A DNA stretch of 64,000 bases from a candidate division TA06 bacterium B3_TA06 (GTDB taxonomy: Bacteria > Hydrothermota > Tepidihabitantia > B3-TA06): NCBI GenBank assembly GCA_005223075.1, contig NJBO01000009.1, forward strand, positions 35,629 to 99,628. Direction: 5' to 3'. Positions 1 to 8,178 of this stretch are shown piece by piece. The notes beneath the pieces are model-generated. The model did no database searches and was not told the origin of the DNA. It worked only from the letters and a program-made list of their open reading frames with translations. The position numbers and the translations under genes are program-made. Each line of letters opens with the position of its first letter. Positions within the stretch are counted from its first letter, which is position 1.

Positions 1-1842
1 AGAATCGAGATCGGCAAGATCGGCAAGCACCCAACTCTCAAGGCGCGCGGCAAGCAACCGAGGTGCACCTTTCTTGAGAGATACCTTATCAGCAATCCAG
101 AGTTTGAAGCGCGCATCAGATGGGCGCTGGGGGGATGAGAAGGTGGGCCTGCGGTCAAGCACCAGCCCGGCCTGACCTTCGAGGGAAAGATCTTCAAGAT
201 CAGGCATGCCGGTTGCCGCAGCGAATCCAAGCACATCGTAAAGCACCGCCTCAAGGGCCGCCTCAAGTTCCGCTGGATAGCTCAGGAACCCCTCCATCAA
301 CCCGCGGAATCGAGGACCCAACTGCTTACGCAAAGCACGCCGCGGCTGATTCTCAACCCTTTCTCGGAGCGACGCTGCCTGCCCGGCTAGCTTGGATTGG
401 TGCTCTATCTGCTCCTGGCGTTTGCGTTCGGACGCTTGAATCTCCTCGTTCAGTCGAGCAAGGCGGTTCTCGACCTGGGGGATCCCTTCTTCCTGTTCGG
501 TTAGTGCGGATGCCGCCTTCTCGAGATTCCCCTTGATCTTTGTAAGTTCGCTGCGGAAAGAGCTGGCTCGTTCGGAGAGCCTGGAAAGCTCACCCCGGGC
601 GACGGAGGCCAGAGATGCGGCGTTTTCTCCGCGGGAATACTCACGGGTTCGTTCCTCTATATGCCGAGCAAGCTCGGCTGAGAGTTCCTTAAGCTCTCCG
701 CGTGTCTTGCGCACCTTGGAACGGTAAGCTGCCAGACGTTCTTCGTCGGCGTGCAACTTACCTCTTGCCTCCTGTAGGGCTCTGTCTGCCTCCTGTCTGC
801 GTTCTGCCGCCTCCTCCTGGGCGCGTTTGGTCTGCTCGGCCTCTGAAGCGATCTCTTCGATGCGACGCTCGGCTTCTAGCTTTTCCTCCTCGATTCGCGC
901 AATGCTCTCCCCAAGTGCCTGGCTGCGTGTACGTGAGGAAGAAAGTTTTGCGGCTATCTCAGAGAGCTTCTTATTCACCTCATCAAGTGCTCTCCTGGCC
1001 TCTCGTTCGGCTGCCATGAGCCGCATGAGTTCAGAGTCCTTCTCCTTAAGCCCCCTGCGAATCCCCTCCATCGAGAGCAGTAGCTTGCGTTCTTCCTCCT
1101 CCAGTGCAGAGATGGTTTTATCCTTTTTCTCCATCTCCTGCAGAACTGCCTCGAGACGGGCGTGTATCTTACGAGCCTCCAGGGTTACAAGTTTCTCCCG
1201 CAGTTCCTTGTAAAGCTGTGCACGCCTGCGCTGACGGGCCAGGGCTCGAACGATACGCTTGCGTTCGCCTATAATATCTTCCAACCGAACCAGATCACGA
1301 CGGACCAGGTCGAGCTTGCGCTCGGATTCCTTGCGTTTCTCGCGGAATCCCAGCACCCCGGCCGCGGACTCCAAAAGGTTATGCAGGTCGCCGCCCACGA
1401 TGGCGGTAAGTTTGGTAGCGTCAAATACCGAGTAGAGACGGCCTCCGGCAGCCCCGCCGCGAAGGATCGCCTCGATATCCTTCAGGCGGCACTCCTCGCG
1501 GTTGATCTCAAAGCTCGACTCGCCGGTTCGGTAGTAGCGCCTGCGTAACTCCACCTCGGCCGGAAGATCAGGGAACTCGCCTTCGTTTTCAACAACCAGA
1601 CTGACATCGGCATACCCCAACTCGGACAACCGGCCGCTTCCGGCAAAGATAAGATCCTCGCTCTTGACGCAGCGAAGGCGAGATAACGCCTGCTCACCCA
1701 AGACCCATCGGATACCATCGAGAACGTTTGATTTACCGCAACCGTTTGGACCAACAAGTGAGGTCATGCCTGGCGAGAGTTCCAGAACCGTCTTGTACGG
1801 AAAGGATTTGAACCCGTAGAGCCTGAGTTCCTTAAGCCGCAT
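1..1842 (-). CDS. smc: Chromosome segregation protein SMC, N-terminal half (cut by window edge)
   Basis: The frame is open from the ATG at 1842 to the window edge (614 codons, no stop). The N-terminus MRLKELRLYGFKSF is the classic SMC start, followed by a Walker A motif GPNGCGKSN at residues 31-39 and the conserved WVLGEQ. A long heptad-rich coiled coil fills roughly residues 170-490. From about residue 508 the sequence GPRFRGLMEGFLSYPAELE begins the hinge domain. SMC proteins fold back at the hinge and form an ATP-driven ring that compacts and segregates chromosomes with ScpA and ScpB. The second coiled coil and the ATPase C-lobe with the signature motif lie outside the window. The presence of parS sites about 42 kb away fits ParB-dependent SMC loading. 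The start has a modest GGAG-like ribosome site. Identification is secure; whether the full gene is intact cannot be seen. Confidence 0.93.
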   Translation of the reverse strand, partial: MRLKELRLYGFKSFPYKTVLELSPGMTSLVGPNGCGKSNVLDGIRWVLGEQALSRLRCVKSEDLIFAGSGRLSELGYADVSLVVENEGEFPDLPAEVELRRRYYRTGESSFEINREECRLKDIEAILRGGAAGGRLYSVFDATKLTAIVGGDLHNLLESAAGVLGFREKRKESERKLDLVRRDLVRLEDIIGERKRIVRALARQRRRAQLYKELREKLVTLEARKIHARLEAVLQEMEKKDKTISALEEEERKLLLSMEGIRRGLKEKDSELMRLMAAEREARRALDEVNKKLSEIAAKLSSSRTRSQALGESIARIEEEKLEAERRIEEIASEAEQTKRAQEEAAERRQEADRALQEARGKLHADEERLAAYRSKVRKTRGELKELSAELARHIEERTREYSRGENAASLASVARGELSRLSERASSFRSELTKIKGNLEKAASALTEQEEGIPQVENRLARLNEEIQASERKRQEQIEHQSKLAGQAASLRERVENQPRRALRKQLGPRFRGLMEGFLSYPAELEAALEAVLYDVLGFAAATGMPDLEDLSLEGQAGLVLDRRPTFSSPQRPSDARFKLWIADKVSLKKGAPRLLAARLESWVLADLADLDS

Positions 1843-1916
1843 GATTGAATCCTAACTCCCTCTCAAGGCCCTGAATAGTTGCCCAGACTCACTAAAGACA
1901 CAGTAAGGGAAGGTGC

Positions 1917-3047
1917 TCAGCGCCTGCGTCTACCAAAGGTCTTCTTTGCCTCGCTGCGCAGGCGGGACATCTTCTCGTGTGCCTGGGGGTGGGCGAGAAC
2001 ATGTTCCCAGTAAACCATAATCATAGAGTAGGCGACGATAAGCACCAGACCCACAAGAAGCACTGCCAGCACCATGAGTTTCTTAGGCGGGAAGTAGGGA
2101 ACCTCGGGAGGCTCGACCCACTCAAGCACGGAGATAAGGGGGGTGTCCTTGGCTTCCATAAGCTTGGCTTGCTCGTATTGCTGGATCAGCAACATGTATA
2201 TCTCCTGCTGCACCACGAAGTCCCGGTAGAGCTCTAAGTAACGTGATACAACCGGAGGCAGCGATGCAAGCTTTGCCTGGATAACCGCAAGTTCCCGACG
2301 TGCCGGCTCATACTGCGGGTTGTCGGTGGTTGAGAAGGAGCGCATGTATTCGAGCTCCAACTCCTTCTGCATCGCCTGTGCCTTGAGCTCGGCGAAGGCC
2401 TGTATCTGCCCACCCATCTCAGGGTTCACCATTGGCAGCTTATGCTTGCGCTGGAATTCGGTGAGGGAGTCCTGGGCTGTCTTCATATCCTCCTCAACCT
2501 GTGCGAGTCGCCCTTCGATGAACTCCCGCATATGACGACCCCTTGTGTTGCTCGAATGTGTGAGATAGTAATCCAAAGCCTTTGCATAGGTGTTGACGAT
2601 GTCTGCCACAAGCACATTGTCCGGACCTACCACCTCGATTACAAAAACCTGTTCCGGTGTCGTAAGCTTATATGCGGTCATCCCTGCAAGTTCTTCGCGC
2701 GCTTCGGCCCGATCGGTCACATCAAGCCTTTCTAAAAGCACGCAGGAATCTATCACACGATCGGTAACGGTCTGGGAACGCAATATCTCCCCGTAGAAGA
2801 GCATCTCACTCGCTTCGACCCCGGGGATACTCAAACCCGTGATCCCCAACTGCGACTGCAGACCCGAAAGCACGCCCATAACGCCGCTTTCCTGTGTGAC
2901 GGGAAGAAGCTTAACCTCCGCTCTATACCTCTTTGGTAGAAGAAAGGCAAGTGCAATACCCAATCCGCCGAAGCAAGCGATAGCAATAAGCATCTTCCAC
3001 CAGCGGCGAACGATGAAAATAAAAAGGTCAACAACACTGAAAGTCAT
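1917..3047 (-). CDS. Wzz/chain-length-determinant type polysaccharide co-polymerase
   Basis: A protein of about 376 residues with the architecture of Wzz/PCP proteins. It has an N-terminal membrane segment (near residues 14-37, ending FLLPKRYRAEVKL), a long periplasmic region rich in coiled coil (about 150-280), and a C-terminal membrane segment (LMVLAVLLVGLVLIVAYSMI) with a basic tail ending in GRRRR. Such proteins set polymer length or link the export channel to the inner-membrane machinery. There is no C-terminal tyrosine-kinase domain. It directly follows the SLBB export gene: the ATG at 3047 lies 2 nt after that gene's TGA, with GGTGAG as ribosome site, so the two are translationally coupled. 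In-frame TTG (3059) and GTG (3056) starts overlapping the upstream gene are possible. No glycosyltransferases lie nearby, so the polymer is unknown. Confidence 0.8.
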   Translation of the reverse strand: MTFSVVDLFIFIVRRWWKMLIAIACFGGLGIALAFLLPKRYRAEVKLLPVTQESGVMGVLSGLQSQLGITGLSIPGVEASEMLFYGEILRSQTVTDRVIDSCVLLERLDVTDRAEAREELAGMTAYKLTTPEQVFVIEVVGPDNVLVADIVNTYAKALDYYLTHSSNTRGRHMREFIEGRLAQVEEDMKTAQDSLTEFQRKHKLPMVNPEMGGQIQAFAELKAQAMQKELELEYMRSFSTTDNPQYEPARRELAVIQAKLASLPPVVSRYLELYRDFVVQQEIYMLLIQQYEQAKLMEAKDTPLISVLEWVEPPEVPYFPPKKLMVLAVLLVGLVLIVAYSMIMVYWEHVLAHPQAHEKMSRLRSEAKKTFGRRRR

Positions 3048-3048
3048 C

Positions 3049-4323
3049 TCACTCACCAAAGGTTAAGATAACGGCCACCAACCCCAAAGCAGATGCGGCT
3101 AGCCCAACCCAGTCTCGCACCTCATAAAGTGGCTTTCGGGGGACAAAGATCATCGCCCCTGGTTCAAGCTGCATATCAGGATGCGCACGTCGGGTGCGTC
3201 CGTCCGGATATATAACACGGATTGCCCCTAGATTGGCTGACGAAGAGAAGCCGCCTGCATGCCCCAGGTACTGATTTAGGGTCAGGGCCTCGTTGTAGAT
3301 GACCGGTCCGGGCTTGCGTAACTCGCCGGTCACATATACAAATTGTTCTGAGCGAGGCACGGTTACAATATCTCCATGCTCAAGCTGAGTGTTCTCTCCT
3401 TGCCCGGTGGCGAGGTATTCCTGCATATCAAAGAATATCCGCTCGTCTCCCCGCTGTATATAGCAGTGAGCCAGATCGCTTTGTGGAATAAGAACTGCAC
3501 GACTTTCAAGGAAATCACACACCCCCTCGCCGGGCTCGAACTCCAGCCAGTGTTCGGCGTTGAACTGGCGACGCAGTGTATCGGTAAGGAAAACCAGCTG
3601 GATGCCGGGCTCATCAACGGCCTCTTTGGCAAACACCGCACCCCGCAGGAGAACGAAGAGCTCCATCTTAGGGACATAGATGATATCTCCGTCTGAAAGA
3701 GGGGGATTGGCGTCCAACTCACCATCCTCACGATAACGACGAAGATTGACCCTTAAGGTGTCACCGGAGCGCCTGACCAGTGAGATGTTTGAGACCGATC
3801 CCATGGAGGTGATGCCTCCAGCCAGATCAATACCGTCCTCTACCCGCATAAAGGGGGTAACAAGATAACTACCTGGCCACTGGACATCGCCAAGGACGTT
3901 TATCTTGCAAAGCCTTGCTCCAATCAGGACAAAGTCTATCTCGACAGGCCTGATGAAATCACGAAAGGCCTCAGCCACCTGCTTGCGAGCCTTCTTGACA
4001 GCAACGTCCACGACCTCCATATAACCCACGGCCTCAAGGTTAACAAGACTCACCTCTCCAAAGGTCTGTCCGAAGGTTGTCATCCGGCGGCTTGAAGGCA
4101 GCATAATTACAAGCTGCCCGGTAGGGGTAATCCGGGTAGGATAGCTGTAGGAAAAACTGCCCTTTACAATAATCAGCAGACTGTCGCCGGCGTTAAGCAC
4201 ATAGTCATCTATGGAAACTGGCTGTTCAGGAACCCTCCCAAGCTCAACAGGTATCTGGCGGCCAAAGGACTCGCCGGAGACCTGACCAACCCCTGCAAGA
4301 AACCAAAACAATATCCCCATCAT
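3049..4323 (-). CDS. SLBB-domain polysaccharide export protein (Wza-like)
   Basis: A 424-residue exported protein. A short hydrophobic signal sequence (MMGILFWFLAGVGQVSG) is followed by a polysaccharide-export domain (YVLNAGDSLLIIVKGSFSYS, residues about 41-60). Several SLBB-type repeats follow, recognisable as V.GDVQWPGSYLV, YVTGELRKPGPVIYNE and LNQYLGHAGGF. The protein ends with a hydrophobic helix (WVGLAASALGLVAVILTFG), as Wza-family proteins do where a C-terminal helix crosses the outer membrane. No lipobox cysteine is visible. It forms a two-gene operon with the Wzz-like protein downstream. The start ATG lies exactly 5 nt after a TATAAT box, so the mRNA is probably leaderless. The role in capsule or exopolysaccharide export is inferred from family architecture; the substrate is unknown. 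Confidence 0.85.
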   Translation of the reverse strand: MMGILFWFLAGVGQVSGESFGRQIPVELGRVPEQPVSIDDYVLNAGDSLLIIVKGSFSYSYPTRITPTGQLVIMLPSSRRMTTFGQTFGEVSLVNLEAVGYMEVVDVAVKKARKQVAEAFRDFIRPVEIDFVLIGARLCKINVLGDVQWPGSYLVTPFMRVEDGIDLAGGITSMGSVSNISLVRRSGDTLRVNLRRYREDGELDANPPLSDGDIIYVPKMELFVLLRGAVFAKEAVDEPGIQLVFLTDTLRRQFNAEHWLEFEPGEGVCDFLESRAVLIPQSDLAHCYIQRGDERIFFDMQEYLATGQGENTQLEHGDIVTVPRSEQFVYVTGELRKPGPVIYNEALTLNQYLGHAGGFSSSANLGAIRVIYPDGRTRRAHPDMQLEPGAMIFVPRKPLYEVRDWVGLAASALGLVAVILTFGE

Positions 4324-4328
4324 GAGAG

Positions 4329-4356
4329 ATTATACCTAAATCCGAGCCTTGGTCAA
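4329..4356 (-). promoter_or_regulatory. Promoter of the SLBB/Wzz operon (leaderless arrangement)
   Basis: On the minus strand, TTGACC (4351-4356), a 16-bp spacer and a perfect TATAAT (4329-4334). The ATG of the SLBB gene starts 5 nt after the -10 box, so transcription should begin at the start codon itself. Confidence 0.75.
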
Positions 4357-4568
4357 TGGTGCGATCTTCCTCAAAGATAATCTGCCTGAGTTGTTTCTGT
4401 TTACTCAGGGTGCCTGAAGAGCGCGACTTCTTCGGACTCCTAAAGTCTATGGCAGATCATAGAAAGAAACTTAACCTCGCCTATAACAACAGATATCATC
4501 TCAAGGAGGCAGTATGAGATCCACCCTCCTCCTTTCGGGAAGATTTATTTCTGAGGAAAGACGCTGTA

Positions 4569-4596
4569 TTGACAAACCGCTGGTTTCGCCTACACT
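4569..4596 (+). promoter_or_regulatory. Promoter of the histidine kinase - EF-G operon
   Basis: TTGACA (4569-4574), a 16-bp spacer and TACACT (4591-4596). A strong AAGGAGG ribosome site follows at 4630-4636. Confidence 0.7.
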
Positions 4597-4640
4597 ATGT
4601 TCTTAATTATCTTAAAGATGCAGCAAAGTAAGGAGGTTTG

Positions 4641-6194
4641 GTGGACGCGGAAGAAGACAGGCGAACGAAGCAACTTTTGGAAGCCGCCAGGCTTAAGACG
4701 CAGTTTCTGGCCAACATGAGCCACGAGCTACGTACGCCCTTGAACTCGATAATCGGCTTTGGCGAGCTTTTGATGGACGGGCTGGTGGGGCAACTAAACG
4801 AGAAACAGACCCACTATATAAAGATCATCCACTCCTCCGGCGTACATCTTTTGCGGCTGATCAACGACATCCTTGACTTCTCCAAGCTTGAGGCGGGTAT
4901 GCTTGAGGTTTTCAACGAACCTACCGACCTGCGCGAGGTGGTTGAAGACGTTCTGCGTGTATACAGCGTGATCGCCGAACGCAAGGAGATTGAGATTCAC
5001 GTAGATATACCTCCACAGATGCCTCTTCTGCTCACCGACAGGCGCAAACTCACTCAGATAATCGACAACCTACTCTCCAACGCCGTGAAGTTCACCGACC
5101 AGGGGTGTGTGGAGGTGGTGGTAACCAGGCGCAAAGATGATATGCTTGAGGTGACGGTAACCGACACCGGGATAGGGATGGAGCTACAAGAGCTTGCGCA
5201 CATCTTCGATCCATTCCGTCAGTTGGATGCCTCCACCACCCGGCGCTATCAGGGAACAGGACTTGGGTTGACATTGGTAAAGAAACTTCTTGAGATTCAG
5301 AATGGTACAATAGAGGTTCAAAGCTCTCCTTCTAAGGGTTCGAGGTTCACCTTCCGGCTGCCCTTTGTGGAGTTCAAACCCGAGAAGCCTCGCAAGGCAG
5401 CTAAACGAGAGGAGTTGGTTCACAGGCTTCCTGCGGCTGGCGAGCGTCCCATCCTGGTGGTTGAGGATAACCCGCTGGCGGCGAACCTCATGTCGGTGTG
5501 GCTTTCTGAGGCCGGCTACAAGGTCGAGGTGGCCTCCACCGGTGAGGAAGCCCTGCAGAAGGCGGTAACCCTGCGCCCAGCTGTGATTACCCTGGACATC
5601 CTACTCCCTCAGATGGACGGCTGGCGTGTGCTGCATCGTCTCAAGGAGATGCCAGAGATCAAGGATACACCAATCATAGTGATCTCGATCGTGGAGGACA
5701 AAAGTTTCGGCCTCTCGCTTGGCGCGGTAGACTACATGGTCAAGCCGGTCTCGCGTAGCAATCTTATCTCGAAGATCGAGCGCCTCACCAAGAGCGTCCC
5801 AAGGCCCGGTCGCCTCCTCGTGATAGAAGACAACCCAGCGGACATCAGTCTGATAGAGGAGATACTTCGGCTGGACGGCTACGAGGTGCTCAAAGCCACC
5901 TCTGGAGTGGATGGTCTCAAGGCCGCGCGCAGCGAGAAGCCGGATCTCGTGATTCTGGATTTGATGATGCCTGACCTGGACGGCTTCGACGTTATGAGGC
6001 TTTTGGAGTCCGATGAAGCCACCCGCAGGTTGCCGATTATCATCCTTACCGCCAAGGACCTTACCCAGATCGATCGAGCCAATCTGGGTGCCAACATCCG
6101 CGATATCTTCGGCAAGGCACAGCTTAACCGCGACTCACTTCGACAAAAGATCGCCCAGCTTCTATCTCACCCAAAAGGAGGTAGGGGGGAATGA
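4641..6194 (+). CDS. Hybrid histidine kinase without sensor domain, with two C-terminal receiver domains
   Basis: The protein of about 517 residues begins almost directly with the HisKA helix: the H box FLANMSHELRTPLNS places the phospho-accepting His near residue 28. The ATPase boxes follow in order: N box (DNLLSNAVKFT), G1 (DTGIGM), F (FDPFRQLD) and G2 (GTGLGLTLVKKLLE). Two receiver domains come next. REC1 (RPILVVEDNP, LDILLPQMDGW, VKPVSR) lies at about residues 270-385. REC2 (RLLVIEDNPADI, LDLMMPDLDGFD, IFGKAQL) lies at about 395-510. There is no transmembrane, PAS or GAF region, so the enzyme is cytosolic and its input must come from a partner. I chose GTG at 4641 because the AGGAGG at 4631-4636 is well spaced for it; TTG at 4638 is too close. 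The stop overlaps the next gene by ATGA, showing coupling. Confidence 0.9.
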   Translation: MDAEEDRRTKQLLEAARLKTQFLANMSHELRTPLNSIIGFGELLMDGLVGQLNEKQTHYIKIIHSSGVHLLRLINDILDFSKLEAGMLEVFNEPTDLREVVEDVLRVYSVIAERKEIEIHVDIPPQMPLLLTDRRKLTQIIDNLLSNAVKFTDQGCVEVVVTRRKDDMLEVTVTDTGIGMELQELAHIFDPFRQLDASTTRRYQGTGLGLTLVKKLLEIQNGTIEVQSSPSKGSRFTFRLPFVEFKPEKPRKAAKREELVHRLPAAGERPILVVEDNPLAANLMSVWLSEAGYKVEVASTGEEALQKAVTLRPAVITLDILLPQMDGWRVLHRLKEMPEIKDTPIIVISIVEDKSFGLSLGAVDYMVKPVSRSNLISKIERLTKSVPRPGRLLVIEDNPADISLIEEILRLDGYEVLKATSGVDGLKAARSEKPDLVILDLMMPDLDGFDVMRLLESDEATRRLPIIILTAKDLTQIDRANLGANIRDIFGKAQLNRDSLRQKIAQLLSHPKGGRGE

Positions 6195-6574
6195 GTCGCA
6201 TCCTCGTGGTGGAAGATAATGAGGGGAATCTGGAGCTTATACGGGTAGTCCTGGAGATGGCAGGGTATGAGGTGATAGGTGCATCGAGTGCCGACGTGGG
6301 GCTGCTGGCGGCCAGAAAAGCTCACCCCGATCTTATACTTATGGACATGCACCTGCCGGGTATGGATGGATACGAAGCGACGCGGATCATAAAGGGCGAT
6401 AAGGAGTTGAAGCACATCCCGGTCATCGCGGTCACCGCTGTCACCGACCGCACCGATGAGGAACGTGTTCGTGCCTGCGGCTGCGAGGGATTCATCGCCA
6501 AGCCGGTGGATACCCGCAGTCTGGCCGCCCAGATTGCCGAGTTCCTGAAACTAGGGGGCGTGGAGCCCTCATGA
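6191..6574 (+). CDS. Single-domain response regulator (CheY/DivK-like)
   Basis: A 127-residue stand-alone receiver domain. It shows the acidic pair (VVEDNEGN), the phospho-accepting Asp in LILMDMHLPGMDGYE, the conserved Thr/Ser region (VIAVTAVTD) and the Lys in FIAKPVDT. It has no output domain, so it probably acts by docking or as a phosphate shuttle. It overlaps both neighbours by 4 nt (ATGA at 6191 and again at 6571), which makes the hybrid kinase upstream its natural phosphodonor and the receiver-PATAN protein downstream a possible partner. Confidence 0.9.
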   Translation: MSRILVVEDNEGNLELIRVVLEMAGYEVIGASSADVGLLAARKAHPDLILMDMHLPGMDGYEATRIIKGDKELKHIPVIAVTAVTDRTDEERVRACGCEGFIAKPVDTRSLAAQIAEFLKLGGVEPS

Positions 6575-8172
6575 ATCAAGAAAAATCCACCCGTCGGGTG
6601 CTGGTGGTAGATGACGACCCATATCTTTTGAATCTTCTTGACCTGCGCCTGGCAGAGCAGGGGTTTGATGTTATGCTGGCTTCATCCGCCCATGAAGCGC
6701 TCACAAAGGTGGAAGACAAGAAGCCTGACATCGTTATCGCGGACATCATGATGCCCGGCATGGACGGATATGAGCTCTGCGCGTGCGTCCGCGCAAACGA
6801 AAAGCTGAAAAATATCCCGTTTATCTTCCTCTCCGCACTTGCCGACACCCAGGACAAGGTGAAGGGTCTGCGGTTGGGTGCAGACGACTACCTTACCAAG
6901 CCGTTCGAGTTCCATGAGCTTTTGGCAAGGATAGAGATACTTTTGGATAGATACTCCCGCTACCAGGAGACCTTCGAACAAGCCACAGAGATCGCTACCA
7001 CAGGGAACATCGAGGATCTGGGGGTAATTGACCTCTTGCAGATGCTTTCTTTCGGCCAGAAGACAGGCCAGGTGCATCTTGAGTCGGGTGAAGAGGAGGG
7101 GTTTCTTTATCTGAGGTCGGGCAAGCTCATAGCCGCAACCTACCGCAGCAAGCAGGGGCGTGCCGCACTACCCACCCTGCTTTCCTGGTCGCAGGGCAGA
7201 TTCAGAGTCAAGCTCACGGATAGCCTCTCTCTCACCCCTACGATCGAAAGTCAGACCGACGAGGCGATCTTTGCGGCGTTGCGTGAGCTGGACGAAACCG
7301 AACGCATAAAACAGGAGCTTGACGCAAGGTCTATCCCGGTGTTTTCGGCAAAGCCCAAGCCCGAAGCGGAGGTGCAGGAAGTTCTACTCCAGCTGGTAGA
7401 CGGCAGCCACAGTATCAAGGAGGTGCTTGCAGCGAGTCCTCTCTCGAACCTTAAGACCATCGAGGAGATAAAAAAGATGGTAGAAAAGGGGCAGATCGAG
7501 CTGCGACCTGGGGAAAAGGCAGCTCCGAAGGGGATGGCTCCTCCAGAACCCGAGGCTAAGGAACCCCCTGGCGAGGAAGCCTGGGAGCCTAAGTTACCCA
7601 TCGAAGTGGAGGGAGCGGAAGCAACCAGAGAGACAGTACCTTTGGAAAAGGCAAAACCTCCGAAGGAGGAGGCTGCCCCTGCCGGACCCCAGGTTGAGGT
7701 TAAAGAAAAACTCCCACCGCAGGAGTTCAACCTTATAGTGATTGGCACGGACAGGGATTCCCGCAACACCTTTATCCATGCGCTCTCCGGCGAGGAAGAA
7801 ACAGAGGGCAAAGGAGAGACGGTTCTGAACTTCGGAAGGGTAATGATGGGTCCTCACCAACTCAACCTTTATGGGCTACCCGGGGCAAAGCGATTCGCCC
7901 CACTTTGGCAAACCTTCATTCAAAGGGTTCACGGGATGATACTTCTTGCGAACGCCAGCATCGAGGAGGAGGTAGACAACCTGCGGTTTGCGCTTTTGCT
8001 TCTGGGTCCACGCATACAGGGTCCGAAGATCGTCATAAACACCGATCCAACCCATCCTGAGATCGAGCTTGGTCCCGAGACATATGGTGCTAATACCATT
8101 GCCTGCCTGTCCTCTGACCGCATCAAGGCCGCATGGATCGTCTCAGAGCTCATCGCAGAACTCGTCCGTTAA
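6571..8172 (+). CDS. Response regulator: receiver + PATAN (DUF4388) + degenerate GTPase domain
   Basis: A 533-residue protein with at least three parts. Residues 1-125 are a receiver (VLVVDDDPYLLNLL, ADIMMPGMDGYEL, DDYLTKPFEFHEL). Residues about 140-225 match the PATAN/DUF4388 output domain (GNIEDLGVIDLLQMLSF, then TGQVHLESGEEEGFLYLRSG). A second small helical segment (residues about 265-310, IKEVLAASPLSNLKTIEEIK) resembles the PATAN-associated winged helix. A Pro/Glu-rich linker of some 70 residues leads to a C-terminal domain (about 385-533). This domain has the strand pattern of a small Ras/MglA-like GTPase (FNLIVIGTDRDSRNTFIHAL, LNLYGLPGAK, MILLANAS, KIVINTD). The P-loop position reads GTDRDSRNT and lacks the GK[S/T], so nucleotide binding is doubtful. 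It is fully coupled to the kinase and regulator upstream. The GTPase assignment is by pattern only. Confidence 0.8.
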   Translation: MNQEKSTRRVLVVDDDPYLLNLLDLRLAEQGFDVMLASSAHEALTKVEDKKPDIVIADIMMPGMDGYELCACVRANEKLKNIPFIFLSALADTQDKVKGLRLGADDYLTKPFEFHELLARIEILLDRYSRYQETFEQATEIATTGNIEDLGVIDLLQMLSFGQKTGQVHLESGEEEGFLYLRSGKLIAATYRSKQGRAALPTLLSWSQGRFRVKLTDSLSLTPTIESQTDEAIFAALRELDETERIKQELDARSIPVFSAKPKPEAEVQEVLLQLVDGSHSIKEVLAASPLSNLKTIEEIKKMVEKGQIELRPGEKAAPKGMAPPEPEAKEPPGEEAWEPKLPIEVEGAEATRETVPLEKAKPPKEEAAPAGPQVEVKEKLPPQEFNLIVIGTDRDSRNTFIHALSGEEETEGKGETVLNFGRVMMGPHQLNLYGLPGAKRFAPLWQTFIQRVHGMILLANASIEEEVDNLRFALLLLGPRIQGPKIVINTDPTHPEIELGPETYGANTIACLSSDRIKAAWIVSELIAELVR

Positions 8173-8178
8173 TCCACA

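Larger units (their letters stand above)
4324..4637. other. Divergent intergenic region
   Basis: This 314-bp spacer separates the leftward polysaccharide-export operon from the rightward signalling operon. It holds one promoter for each direction (4329-4356 and 4569-4596). The middle part (about 4360-4560) shows no open frame worth calling and no clear hairpin. Confidence 0.6.

Noticed and set aside
1482..1757. A 91-codon minus-strand frame
   Set aside because: It lies inside smc in another frame; the SMC frame with Walker A is the real one.
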